NCBI RefSeq assembly: GCF_000178955.2
Contig: NC_016631.1
Location: 2,480,001-2,544,000, forward strand
Direction of reading: 5' to 3'
Source of the DNA: Granulicella mallensis MP5ACTX8
GTDB taxonomy: Bacteria > Acidobacteriota > Terriglobia > Terriglobales > Acidobacteriaceae
Length of the DNA: 64,000 bases
Both the position numbers and the translations under genes were made by a program. The notes under the pieces were generated by a model. It saw nothing but the letters and a program-made list of their open reading frames with translations, was not told where the DNA came from and made no database searches. Below, in pieces: positions 27,458 to 36,077 of this stretch (the stretch's first letter is position 1; every line of letters begins with the position of its first letter).

Positions 27458-27600
27458 CAGCGCAGGATCTCCGATTTCTTGTTCTTGCGATAGAAATAGA
27501 TGGCCACGCCAATGATGATCGCGAGGAGAATGCCCAGGCCGATCGCAATGAGGGTCAGGTAGTGCAGAATCCCACCGAGTTTGTCCTGAAGATCGTTCAT
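27457..27600 (-). CDS. Small single-span membrane protein upstream of kdsB
   Basis: A 47-residue protein starting MNDLQDKLGGIL with one hydrophobic helix (about 13-36, rich in Ile, Leu and Gly) and a basic C-terminus YFYRKNKKSEILR, which suggests Cys-less single-pass topology with the tail in the cytoplasm. The reading frame extends to 27687 but no better start is visible. Its stop overlaps the kdsB ATG by one base. I do not recognise a family; it could be a small membrane partner of Kdo/LPS enzymes or simply a leader gene. Confidence 0.6.
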   Translation of the reverse strand: MNDLQDKLGGILHYLTLIAIGLGILLAIIIGVAIYFYRKNKKSEILR

Positions 27601-27737
27601 AGCTGCCGCAAGGCCTGATCCTGACGGCCAGTCTCGTATTTTATGCGTTTCAGTTGCGAGTCGTGAGTTGCGAGACCCGAGCCTCATCGCTCGCGACTCG
27701 AAGCTGGAGGCAAATATACGACTTAGGCTGTTGAGGT

Positions 27738-27766
27738 TTGACCTGCGCTGCCGTGGCTTCTATGAT
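27738..27766 (+). promoter_or_regulatory. Promoter of the tRNA gene
   Basis: TTGACC, a 17-base spacer and TATGAT match the sigma-70 consensus well. The predicted start near 27773 leaves a leader of about 44 bases before the tRNA. Confidence 0.65.
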
Positions 27767-27816
27767 GGAGAAGCGGCTGTCGTCGCGGCCTCGCCGCTTG
27801 ATACAGTCTCCCACCA

Positions 27817-27893
27817 GGCGGTGTAGCTCAGATGGTTAGAGCGACGGACTCATAACCCGTAGGTCACTGGTTCGATTCCAGTCACCGCCACCA
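27817..27893 (+). tRNA. tRNA with CAU anticodon, probably elongator tRNA-Met
   Basis: The cloverleaf is clear: acceptor arms GGCGGTG and CACCGCC, D stem GCTC/GAGC, anticodon loop CTCATAA, T loop GGTTCGATTCC, and a genomic CCA at 27891-27893. The anticodon stem closes with an A-C mismatch next to the loop. The 5' end pairs with the acceptor, unlike an initiator tRNA. CAU is shared with tRNA-Ile2; the C4-G69 and C5-G68 pairs used by TilS are absent (G4, G5), favouring Met. Confidence 0.93.
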
Positions 27894-28029
27894 ATTGCTA
27901 CGCCTCGGCGTCGCGATTTCTTCGAGTCAGGGTATCATTCCGATATCGGGGAAGATATAACAAAAGTCCCCATAGAGCGTCTCATTCTCTATAGTCGTAA
28001 CTGCCCCCTTGGGAGGGGGATTTTCGCAT

Positions 28030-29271
28030 ATGCCCAAGAGCGTCAAGATTTCGCTTCTCGCTGTATCCGTTCTTCTTGTCCTGTGCATCTTTCTCGGTGT
28101 GAATGCGCATGGTGTTCGCGCCGCGGTCGACCAGTCCCAGGAGGGCGCTTACCGGCAGATCAACGTCTACGGCGAGGTGCTGCAGCACGTCCAGAACGAC
28201 TACGTAGTCGACCCGAACATTCCTGCTGTCACCGAAGGCGCTTTGCGTGGCCTGCTGGAGTCGCTCGATGCGGATTCCAGCTACCTGCCCCCCGCCGATT
28301 ACAAGGCCTACAAGGCCGATAAGGGCGGCAAAGCCCAGGTTGGCCTGAACGTCTCCAAGCGCTTCGGCTATGCGACCATCGTCTCGGTCGTTCCGGGAAG
28401 CCCGGCGGATAAGGCAAACCTGACGGACGGCGACATCATCGAGGCGATCGGCAACCAGGATACGCGCGATCTTTCGCTGGCAATGATTCAGCTCCTGCTC
28501 GAAGGCGCACCGGGAAGCGAACTCCAGATTTCGGTCATTCGCCCGCGCAAGGTGGACCCGGACAAGATCAAGCTCAACCGTGCCGTTGTCTCCGAGCCTG
28601 CAGTGGCCGAGACGATGTATGAGAATGCCTCGATCCTCTCGCTGAAGCCGATGGTGATCGACCATGAGCACGTGCAGCAGATTGAAGCCAAGCTGAAGGC
28701 CATGAATAAGGCCGGCAATAAGAAGATCCTGCTCGACCTGCGCGATGTCTCGGCGGGCGATATGGCTGAAGCCACGCGGCTGGCCAACTTCTTCCTGAAG
28801 TCCGGAACGATTGCCACCCTGGAAGGGCAGACGTTCCCCAAGCAGACCTTCACCGCAGATGCCGCCAAGTCGATCAATACGACCGCACCCCTGGTGATTC
28901 TGGTGAATCGCGGTACCTCGGGGCCGGCTGAGCTGGTGGCCGGAGCGGTAGCCGATAACAAACGCGGCGATCTGGTTGGAGAGAAGACCTTTGGCGAAGG
29001 CGCACAGCAGAAGACGTTTGAGCTTCCCGATGGCGCAGCGCTGATCCTCTCGATTGCTAAGTATGCTTCTCCTTCGGGCAAGAAGTTTGAGGATGAAGCG
29101 GTTACTCCGGGCACGCTAGTAGCCTCCAACATGGACGATCTGGATTCGGATTCGGACGATGCCTCCAGCTCCGACACGACCAAGACGCCTGCTCCTGTGA
29201 AACATCCTTCGGCTCCTGTCGACGATCAGCTCACGAAGGCTCTCGATATGCTGAAGGCAAAGCAGGCGTAG
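28030..29271 (+). CDS. S41/C-terminal processing protease homologue without catalytic dyad
   Basis: A 413-residue exported or membrane-anchored protein. An N-terminal hydrophobic segment (about 5-28) precedes a PDZ domain (about 95-180, with VPGSPADKANLTDGDIIEAIG) and a C-terminal S41 fold. Aligned without gaps to Tsp/CtpA, the nucleophile position in SASAS is Gly298 (GTSGPAE) and the general-base lysine of TFGKG is Glu323 (TFGEG). So it is probably not a working protease of the known type; it may bind or tether peptides. The tail is Asp/Ser-rich. The ATG at 28030 follows GGAGGGGG. A terminator follows. Confidence 0.85.
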   Translation: MPKSVKISLLAVSVLLVLCIFLGVNAHGVRAAVDQSQEGAYRQINVYGEVLQHVQNDYVVDPNIPAVTEGALRGLLESLDADSSYLPPADYKAYKADKGGKAQVGLNVSKRFGYATIVSVVPGSPADKANLTDGDIIEAIGNQDTRDLSLAMIQLLLEGAPGSELQISVIRPRKVDPDKIKLNRAVVSEPAVAETMYENASILSLKPMVIDHEHVQQIEAKLKAMNKAGNKKILLDLRDVSAGDMAEATRLANFFLKSGTIATLEGQTFPKQTFTADAAKSINTTAPLVILVNRGTSGPAELVAGAVADNKRGDLVGEKTFGEGAQQKTFELPDGAALILSIAKYASPSGKKFEDEAVTPGTLVASNMDDLDSDSDDASSSDTTKTPAPVKHPSAPVDDQLTKALDMLKAKQA

Positions 29272-29311
29272 GATCTGCTTAGAATTTTTATGCTTGTTTC
29301 TGTTGGACACG

Positions 29312-29339
29312 AAAGCCAGCCTTTTCAGGGCTGGCTTTT
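29312..29339 (+). terminator. Intrinsic terminator after the S41 homologue
   Basis: A 10-base perfect stem (AAAGCCAGCC and complement) with a 7-base loop ends in a TTTT run, 40 bases after the stop codon. Confidence 0.8.
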
Positions 29340-29447
29340 GTGTCCGTCCAAGCAACCCTTTACCGCGTTTATGTTTATGCAATTGCTATGGATACCTGGT
29401 AAAGCCAGCGAAATCACAAGGCCCTGCATGGTAAGGTGGGAGCTACC

Positions 29448-31916
29448 GTGCCGAGCCCGTTGAACAGCGAGGGCAAGAAGCTCTCGAAGCCATCAGCAAG
29501 CGATACCCGTCGAAGCGACGACCGCTCCGCTCTGTGGCGTGCGATGCGTACCTTTCCGTTCCGCGAACCGGAGTATCGTAGCCGGAGAGTCGCGGGTAAG
29601 GCTGCGTTTCTGCTCTTGCTGGGGGCCTCCGCGATCTTCGGCATCATGGTGGGCCTGCTGCTGGTCTACTCGATCAATCTGCCGCAGATGGCCGACCTGG
29701 AGCGCTACCGCCCCAGTACGACGACTGAACTCTACGACATCCATGGCAAGGTCTTCGGCTCGTTTGCGCTGGAGCGCCGCGTTGTCGTGCCGTACTCGGA
29801 CTTTCCGCCGGTGCTGCGCGACGCGATCCTGTCCATTGAGGACAAGGACTTTGAGAGCAATAGCGGCATCAATATGATTCGCATGGTCGGTGCGGCGTGG
29901 CATGACATGCACTCCGCCCGCCGCTCGCAGGGCGCTTCGACGCTTACGATGCAGCTCGCGCGCAACCTGTTTCTGTCCTCCGAGAAGACCTATGGCCGCA
30001 AGGTGCAGGAGATCTTCCTGACGCTGCAGATCGAGCGCCACTTCACCAAGTCGCAGATCTTTACGCTCTATGCGAACCAGATCTATCTGGGGCGCGGAAC
30101 GTACGGGTTCGAGGCCGGCTCGGAGTATTACTTCAGCAAGCATGTTCGCGATCTCACGCTATCGGAAGCAGCCCTGCTGGCTGCCTTGCCGAAGGGGCCG
30201 GAGTCGTACTCTCCGGTGCGCTTTCCCGATCGCGCGTTGAAGCGCCGCAATCTCGTGTTGAGCGAGATGTTCAGCGATCACAAGATCACCGCTGTCCAGG
30301 CCGAAGCTGCCAAGGCCGAGCCGCTCGGATTGCATCTCGAAGCTCCCGCCAACATCGAGGCTCCCTACTTCGTGGAAGAGGTTCGGCGCCAGCTGGAGGC
30401 CGAATATGGTGTCGACGAGGTACATGGCGCAGGGCTGCGCGTGTACACGACGCTCGATCTCGATCTGCAGCATGTAGCGGAGAAGTCGGTTCTGGATGGG
30501 ACCGCGGCTTACGAGCGGCGTCACGGCTGGAAGGGGCGTCTGCAGAATGTGATGGGCCCGGATGGGGACCTCGATTCCTATAAGCATGCTGACTGGACGC
30601 AGCCATTCATCGATGGAGCGTATTTTCATGCGCTGGTCGTCTCCGTCTCCGCGACGAAGATGGTCGTGAAGATCGGGCAGCAGTTGGAGACGATGACCAC
30701 GCCGGACTGGGCCTGGACGGCGACTTTCAAGGCGACGGACCTCGTACAGGTCGGCGACATCGTGTACGTCAAGGTGATTGCGCCCGCAGGCGGAACTCCG
30801 CGCGTGGTGCTCGAACAGGACAGCGGCGCGCAGGCCTCGATGATGGCGATGGACAACGCGAACGGCGAGGTGCTGGCGATGGTCGGCGGACGTGACTTCG
30901 CGATCTCGCAGTTCAACCGCGCTACCCAGGCGCAGCGCCAGGTAGGTTCTTCGTTCAAGCCCTATGTGTACACGGCGGCCTTTGAAGCCGGTGCGAAGCC
31001 GTACGACACCATTGTGGACGGCCCAACGAGCTTCTACACGCCGAATGGCCCGTATACGCCGCACAACTACGAGGCCAACTTCAGGGGAACGATGACCCTG
31101 ATCGATGCCTTCGCCGAGTCGCGTAATATTCCCGCGCTGAAGCTGGCGGATCGTGTCGGGATCAAGAAGGTGATCGAGGTAGCGCATCGCTTCGGCATCA
31201 CGAGCAACATGCCGAACTTCCTGCCGGTAGCGATCGGCGCCGCCGACATCAGCCTGGCCGAGCAGGTTGCGGCTTACAGCGTCTTCCCGAACGATGGCAT
31301 CCGCATTGCGCCGCACTACATTCGCAAGGTGTCTCAGGCTGATGGATTGCCGCTTGAGCAGAAGACGCCCGAGGTCAAAGAGGTCATCTCGCTCGAGACG
31401 GCGCGTCAGATGATGCTTCTGCTGCAGTCGGTGGTGCAGCAGGGAACAGCCGCTGCGGCATCGCAGATGAAGCATGCCTTCGGCGGCAAGACGGGAACCA
31501 CGAACAGCTATACGGACGCCTGGTTTATCGGCTTCTCTCCGTCGGTCACCTGCGGAACCTGGATCGGTTTCGACAACCGGCAGACCCTGGGCGATAAGGA
31601 GACCGGTGCCAAGGCCGCTCTGCCGATGTGGATGGACTTTATGAAGGTCGCGGTCGCGGGCAGACCGAACGAGCAGTTCTCGAAGTTCAACGCGCCGAAG
31701 AAACAGCTTGAGGTGCCGATGGCTCAGCCATCCGTCGAACAGGCTAAGCCTGCCCATCGTGACGAGGATACGGACGACGATACGGATAAAACGCAGTCTG
31801 CGCCTTCTCCGGTCCCCTCCAATGACACGCCGGATGATGACGCTCCGGCGAAGCCAGCGGCGAAGGGGCCTGCAAAGGCGTCTTCAAAGACTCATGTAGT
31901 CGTACGGTCTCGGTAA
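29448..31916 (+). CDS. Class A penicillin-binding protein (PBP1A-like)
   Basis: Bifunctional murein synthase of about 822 residues: a basic cytoplasmic N-terminus, one membrane helix (about 48-72), a GT51 glycosyltransferase domain with SIEDKDFES (catalytic Glu), QGASTLTMQLARN and RKVQEIFLTLQIER, then a transpeptidase domain with SSFKPY (nucleophile Ser), SRN and KTGTTNSYTDAWF. The last 60 residues are acidic and Ala/Pro-rich. The GTG at 29448 is chosen because GGGAG lies 5 bases before it; another GTG at 29436 would add four residues. Confidence 0.94.
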   Translation: MPSPLNSEGKKLSKPSASDTRRSDDRSALWRAMRTFPFREPEYRSRRVAGKAAFLLLLGASAIFGIMVGLLLVYSINLPQMADLERYRPSTTTELYDIHGKVFGSFALERRVVVPYSDFPPVLRDAILSIEDKDFESNSGINMIRMVGAAWHDMHSARRSQGASTLTMQLARNLFLSSEKTYGRKVQEIFLTLQIERHFTKSQIFTLYANQIYLGRGTYGFEAGSEYYFSKHVRDLTLSEAALLAALPKGPESYSPVRFPDRALKRRNLVLSEMFSDHKITAVQAEAAKAEPLGLHLEAPANIEAPYFVEEVRRQLEAEYGVDEVHGAGLRVYTTLDLDLQHVAEKSVLDGTAAYERRHGWKGRLQNVMGPDGDLDSYKHADWTQPFIDGAYFHALVVSVSATKMVVKIGQQLETMTTPDWAWTATFKATDLVQVGDIVYVKVIAPAGGTPRVVLEQDSGAQASMMAMDNANGEVLAMVGGRDFAISQFNRATQAQRQVGSSFKPYVYTAAFEAGAKPYDTIVDGPTSFYTPNGPYTPHNYEANFRGTMTLIDAFAESRNIPALKLADRVGIKKVIEVAHRFGITSNMPNFLPVAIGAADISLAEQVAAYSVFPNDGIRIAPHYIRKVSQADGLPLEQKTPEVKEVISLETARQMMLLLQSVVQQGTAAAASQMKHAFGGKTGTTNSYTDAWFIGFSPSVTCGTWIGFDNRQTLGDKETGAKAALPMWMDFMKVAVAGRPNEQFSKFNAPKKQLEVPMAQPSVEQAKPAHRDEDTDDDTDKTQSAPSPVPSNDTPDDDAPAKPAAKGPAKASSKTHVVVRSR

Positions 31917-31942
31917 GTAGGAATAAGGTTAGGGCTTGGCGT

Positions 31943-32339
31943 CAAATTGCTTCTGGAACGAAATCGAACTGTGCAACCAGTTTGTTGAGGCAGGGGCGGA
32001 AGGGCATAGCTTCAGCTATGCCGTACAAGCCACTCCGAAGGAGCCTACAGCTCTGCCGAAGGCCGGAGTGAAGGCGTAGCCGCAACGACTGGATTGCCTT
32101 CTTTGGTTGTGGTGAAACCGCCACCCAAGCCACGAATCCCTCCCTAGCCAGCTCTGCACAGCCTTGGCTGCACCGAAAAAAGCAATTCAGTCGCTCCGGC
32201 TACGCCTTCACTCCGGCCTTCGGCAGAGTGGTATTAGATGGTTGCACAGCTTTTGCGGCATGGCTGAAGCCATGCCCTTCCGGGGCTTGCCTCACGATGC
32301 GATTTGCACGCCTCAAGTCTCAACCCCAAAACAGCAATT
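31943..32339. repeat. Large nested inverted-repeat element
   Basis: Two imperfect arms of roughly 170 bases (about 31943-32115 and 32170-32339) face each other. They share a perfect 32-base inverted core (32051-32082 with 32197-32228). Each arm also holds a perfect 9-pair hairpin: GGCATAGCT/AGCTATGCC at 32003-32022 and GGCATGGCT/AGCCATGCC at 32257-32276, which differ by a compensated A-T to G-C pair. No gene is credible here. It could be a MITE-like element or a structured RNA. Confidence 0.7.
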
Positions 32340-32350
32340 TGATGACACTC

Positions 32351-32371
32351 TTTAGGGCCTTTGGCCCTAAA
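32351..32371. repeat. Perfect hairpin TTTAGGGCC/GGCCCTAAA
   Basis: Nine-pair stem with a TTT loop, 76 bases beyond the ribF stop and next to the larger inverted repeat. Its core resembles the inverted repeat at 802-856. No T-run follows on either strand. Confidence 0.5.
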
Positions 32372-32446
32372 GATCAAATGGGGCGCAGCCTGTGAATGCG
32401 TGTCCGTAATGAAACGTGGCTTGTCTAGCAGCAACGTGAACTGCTT

Positions 32447-33415
32447 TTAGTGCAGGGAGACATGCAGCGCATCGCATAGCGTAAAGTAGCGTTGCGCGCG
32501 CCGAACGTCGAGGCCGATCTGTGCGCGTAACGCCTCGGGATTCGGGAACCGCTGCTCCCCGCGCAGCCTGTAGAGAAACGTCATCTCAAGCGGACTTGTC
32601 TCGTCCAGATCGATCGGTTCGAAGTCCAGGAGGTGGGTCTCCACCGCAAAGGAGTCGGCGCCAAAGGTTGGTCGATTGCCTGCGTTGGTGACTCCGCGGA
32701 AGACGCGGGCCTGGTCTCCCGTGCCCACGCGCAGGGTTGTGATGTAAACGCCGTGCGCGGGCAGAAGGTCTCCATAGGGGGCGAGGTTCACTGTCGGCAC
32801 GGTGTAGCGGGTGCCGTAGCCTCGGCCCGATGCCGGGGTGCTATGAATGCTGAACGAGCGTCCGAGCAGGGCGCGTGCCTGGGGAAGCTCTCCGGTGGAT
32901 ACGAGCGTGCGGATGCGGCTTGAAGACACTGCTGCGCCGCGCAGGATGTAGGGCTCGTAGGCTCGAACGAGGAAGCCGAGTTCACGCCCTATCTGCGACA
33001 GGCTGTCGATGCCGGCTTCAGCCCTGTGGCCGAAACGGAAGGTCTCTCCTTCGTGGACCTCCACTGCCTGCAGACCGTCGCGCAGAACGCGCTCGGCAAA
33101 CTGTCGGGCGGTCCATAGCCTTAGCTCCTCGGTGAAGGGAAGCACCAGGGCCAGATCGACGCCGGTTTGATCGAGGAGCTCAAGTTTTTCCGCGAGCGGT
33201 GTGATGAGGGGCAGGCGTGAGGTGTTGTGCAGAATGTGTGCAGGGTGCGGATCGAAGGTAACGACCGCGGCGCGCGCGCCGATCTCGCGAGCACGCGCGA
33301 TGACAGAGGCGACCACCATGCGATGGCCGCAATGAACGCCGTCGAAGTTGCCGATGGAGACAACGGAGGGCGAAGGGAACGAGTTGAGTTCAGCAAGCGA
33401 ACGAACGATCTGCAT
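32447..33415 (-). CDS. ribF: Bifunctional riboflavin kinase/FAD synthetase
   Basis: Converts riboflavin to FMN and FAD. The 322-residue protein has the N-terminal adenylyltransferase domain (SIGNFDGVHCGHRMVV near residue 20, VVTFDPHP, VSSSRIR near 165) and the C-terminal kinase domain with GRGYGTRYTVPTVNL, GVTNAGNRPTFG and VETHLLDF. The canonical flavokinase motif is GxxxGxxxPTxN, matched here. Its ATG overlaps the stop of the upstream hydrolase gene by one base. The FAD enzymes nearby (acyl-CoA dehydrogenase) are not specifically linked. Confidence 0.95.
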   Translation of the reverse strand: MQIVRSLAELNSFPSPSVVSIGNFDGVHCGHRMVVASVIARAREIGARAAVVTFDPHPAHILHNTSRLPLITPLAEKLELLDQTGVDLALVLPFTEELRLWTARQFAERVLRDGLQAVEVHEGETFRFGHRAEAGIDSLSQIGRELGFLVRAYEPYILRGAAVSSSRIRTLVSTGELPQARALLGRSFSIHSTPASGRGYGTRYTVPTVNLAPYGDLLPAHGVYITTLRVGTGDQARVFRGVTNAGNRPTFGADSFAVETHLLDFEPIDLDETSPLEMTFLYRLRGEQRFPNPEALRAQIGLDVRRAQRYFTLCDALHVSLH

Positions 33416-34218
33416 CAGGCGATCTCGGGAATCTCGAAGTCTAATTTGAGGCCGTCATGCGCGAGGCGAATGTGATCGGGCAGCGAGGCGTTGGTGGATT
33501 CATGGTCCAGGTCATGGCTGATGTGGGTAAAGAAGGCACGCCGGGGCGCGATCTTCTCCACGAGCTCAATCGACCGTGCCAGGTGCGAGTGGCTGGGGTG
33601 CGGTTCGCGCCGCAATGCGTCAAGGATAAGAATATCGAGCCCTTCGAGCAGAGGCAGGCTCTCGGCGGGGATGTCGCTCATGTCCGTGAGGTAGGCGGCG
33701 GAGCCGAAGCGGTACCCGGCGATGATATTGCGCCCGTGGATGACGGGCACACGAACGAACCGCGCGCCGAACAGGTCGACGGCCGTACCGGTAGCGGTGC
33801 CGAGACGATGGATCTGGACGCGCGCGCTGGTGGGGTAGCGGTCTACCTTGCGGAAGGTGTACTCGAAGACTCGTTCGATGACCTGGGCTGTGTCGTCGTC
33901 CGCGTAGAGCGCGATGCCTTCGGGGGTGGCGAAGCTCAGAGGGCGCAGATCGTCCATGCCGAGGATGTGGTCGGCATGGCTGTGGGTGTAGAGCACGGCG
34001 TCGACGCTGCGGATGCCTTCGCTGATCGCCTGGGCATGGAAGTCCGGACCGGTATCGACCAGCACGTTGTGCCCGCCGTAGCTGACCTGGATCGACGGCC
34101 GTGTGCGCCGATTGGGCGAGCCCGGAATCAGTGCGGAGTTGCAGACAGCACAACCGCAGCCGAGCGTGGGCACGCCCATCGACGTACCGCTGCCGAGGAA
34201 TGTAAGAGTTGCCTGCAT
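33415..34218 (-). CDS. MBL-fold metallohydrolase, PhnP-like
   Basis: A 267-residue beta-lactamase-fold hydrolase. LGSGTSMGVPTLGCGCAVCNS carries the cysteine cluster typical of PhnP-type phosphodiesterases. The metal motif is THSHADHILGMDDLRPL, with further ligands in PVIHGRN, LTDMSDIP and THISHDLDHE. It likely cleaves a cyclic or linear phosphodiester; no phosphonate genes are near, so a role in the phn pathway is not supported. It is translationally coupled to ribF (TGATG) and lies 3 bases after a DUF1844 gene. Confidence 0.9.
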   Translation of the reverse strand: MQATLTFLGSGTSMGVPTLGCGCAVCNSALIPGSPNRRTRPSIQVSYGGHNVLVDTGPDFHAQAISEGIRSVDAVLYTHSHADHILGMDDLRPLSFATPEGIALYADDDTAQVIERVFEYTFRKVDRYPTSARVQIHRLGTATGTAVDLFGARFVRVPVIHGRNIIAGYRFGSAAYLTDMSDIPAESLPLLEGLDILILDALRREPHPSHSHLARSIELVEKIAPRRAFFTHISHDLDHESTNASLPDHIRLAHDGLKLDFEIPEIA

Positions 34219-34221
34219 TGA

Positions 34222-34893
34222 CTAGCGAACGATGCTCGGGCCGTTCTGGCCGCTGGGGGGCATGCCGGTTCCGGGAGCGCCCTGCCGGCCTGCGGCCTGG
34301 CGGGAGAGGGCCTGGGTGATCTCGAGGAAGCCCATCTGCATCTCGAAGAGGGCCGAGCGTACCAGCTTGTCTTCGGCTTCGGAGAGATTGCCCCTGGTCT
34401 TCTCGGCCACGACGGCGAGCATATCGACGGACTGGCGTGCGCCAAGCAGGTCGACCTGCGGGGTCTGGCCGGGTTCGGCGGTGCCGCCGAGCTGGATGAT
34501 CGCCTGCATGTAGATCGACTGCACGAGGCGGTCGAAGGTCATCTCGGGCAGACGGTCCATGCCCGGATTGGTGGCACGAATGGCGGTGTCCAGGCGCTCG
34601 ACGGTGGCGTTATAGGCGCGCGCTGCCTGCTCGCTCTGCTCCGCCGTAGGTGCGGGGGGAAGCTCTTCGCCGGGCTCGACGTCGGTGGCTTCTTCAGCCG
34701 CGGGCTTGTCGGGAACGGCCTGAGGGCCGGTTAGCCGGGCGGACGAGTCGTAAGCGTCCTGTGGGGGCTTGGGCTTCTCGAGCGTTTCAGGGCGCGCGGG
34801 TTTGGGTTCGGAGGGGGGAGCGTCGGGACGGATGTCACCTTCCGCGGTGAACTTGCGACGATCGTTGACGACAAACTCTTTGATTTCGGCCAT
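34222..34893 (-). CDS. DUF1844 domain protein
   Basis: A 223-residue cytoplasmic protein. The first 95 residues are Pro/Glu-rich and probably disordered. The C-terminal part (MTFDRLVQSIYMQAIIQLGG, then QSVDMLAVVAEKTRGNLSEAEDKLVRSALFEMQMGFLEI) matches the DUF1844 pattern as I know it, an alpha-helical domain of unknown role. It is the first gene of a three-gene minus-strand unit with the PhnP-like hydrolase and ribF. Confidence 0.82.
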   Translation of the reverse strand: MAEIKEFVVNDRRKFTAEGDIRPDAPPSEPKPARPETLEKPKPPQDAYDSSARLTGPQAVPDKPAAEEATDVEPGEELPPAPTAEQSEQAARAYNATVERLDTAIRATNPGMDRLPEMTFDRLVQSIYMQAIIQLGGTAEPGQTPQVDLLGARQSVDMLAVVAEKTRGNLSEAEDKLVRSALFEMQMGFLEITQALSRQAAGRQGAPGTGMPPSGQNGPSIVR

Positions 34894-35009
34894 ATTGTTC
34901 TCAATGATATTGGATGCCGGCGGCCATCGTTGCGATTGTTGCCGGAATTGCTTGTTGTGGTGAGCTCTGGAAAAGGGGTCGGTTGAGCTACGAGCTAAGA
35001 GGGGTCGAG

Positions 35010-35963
35010 CTATGAGGTTCCTGGGCTGCGGGGGATAGCTGTGCCGCCAGCGTAGGTGAGGGGCTGGTGGGTATCCAGCGCTTCGCGGCGGATATAGCCC
35101 AGGGCGAGCAGCGTGGGGCCTTCAGGCAGCGGCACGAGCGCGGCGCTGGTGAGCTCGCCGACCGGCTTGCCGTTGGCTTCGATGGGGGCGGGCAGAGTGG
35201 GCAGATCACCAATGAGACGGAAGGCTGTGAAGGTGCGATGCACCTGTCCACGCGAGCGGATGCGCTCGACGATCTCCTGGCCGAGGTAGCAGCCCTTGTT
35301 GAAGTGCAGGGCGTGGGCCTGGGCGGTCTCCTGCGGCAGGTCGCGGTCACGGATGTCCTGGCTGAAGAGCGGTGTGGCTTCGATGAGCCGGAGCTGTTCC
35401 AGGGAAGCTGAGGACACCTCGACTGCTCCGGCGTTGCTTAGGTTTTCGCGGAGGAGCGCGATAGAGGCCGGATCGTCCCATAGCTCATAGCGGGGAATGG
35501 AGCCTGCGGCAGGGGCGAGCAGCAGAAGCGATTTCGCATGGCTGAGATGCAGCGGGTCGAGTGCTGGCAGTTCTGAGGCAGCAAGAATTGCAGGGGCTTT
35601 CGCGCCAATTAACAGCAAGCCTTGCTTCTCCGTGTAAGCGGGAGAGAGCTCAACATCGTCCATGATGATGAAGCGATCAAGATGCTGCTGGATAGATTCG
35701 ACCTGACTGGTGGAGGTCTCGAGGAGAAACTCGTCGCCATCGCGATAGATCGTGCCGTCGCCCTGGATACGGCCCTGCGCGTTTAGCAGGAAGTTGTAAT
35801 TGCCCTCGCCGGGAGCGAGCGATTGAATGGAGTTGGTCACCATGCCATTGAGCCAGCGCGTTGCGTCCGGGCCGGTGATGCGCAGGAAAGCCCGGTCATC
35901 GAGCGGGGCAAAGGCGGCGTTTTCGAGGATCTGATGGAGTTCGTACTGGGTGTCGTCGGCCAT
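35010..35963 (-). CDS. YgfZ/GcvT-like folate-binding protein
   Basis: A 317-residue protein of the YgfZ family, which uses tetrahydrofolate to help maintain certain Fe-S enzymes. The signature KGCYLGQEIVERIRSRGQVHR (K-G-C-Y-x-G-Q-E) is near residue 225, and the N-terminal half has FLRITGPDATRWLNGMVTNSI. The ATG at 35963 is preferred over an upstream start at 36011, which would add a basic stretch not seen in the family. The gene is divergent from the metalloprotease gene, with overlapping upstream regions. Confidence 0.88.
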   Translation of the reverse strand: MADDTQYELHQILENAAFAPLDDRAFLRITGPDATRWLNGMVTNSIQSLAPGEGNYNFLLNAQGRIQGDGTIYRDGDEFLLETSTSQVESIQQHLDRFIIMDDVELSPAYTEKQGLLLIGAKAPAILAASELPALDPLHLSHAKSLLLLAPAAGSIPRYELWDDPASIALLRENLSNAGAVEVSSASLEQLRLIEATPLFSQDIRDRDLPQETAQAHALHFNKGCYLGQEIVERIRSRGQVHRTFTAFRLIGDLPTLPAPIEANGKPVGELTSAALVPLPEGPTLLALGYIRREALDTHQPLTYAGGTAIPRSPGTS

Positions 35964-36077
35964 GGTTTTCGTACCTCTCAATGATTTCACACAACGGCGA
36001 GCAGAATGCATCTCACTCGAAGGACGTCGGCACTATCTCTGTATGAGATGACAGCGCTGCTGTTTAGGCGTCAAAGC

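Noticed and set aside
27817-27893. Initiator tRNA-fMet
   Set aside because: The first base pairs with its acceptor partner and the anticodon stem lacks the three G-C pairs typical of initiators.
30159-31757. A 532-codon minus-strand frame opposite the class A PBP
   Set aside because: Shadow frame; the PBP shows all catalytic motifs in order, while this product is Arg/His/Leu-rich without domains.
31942-32355. Two short open frames giving similar peptides on opposite strands
   Set aside because: The similarity follows from the inverted repeat itself; neither frame has a ribosome site or domain.
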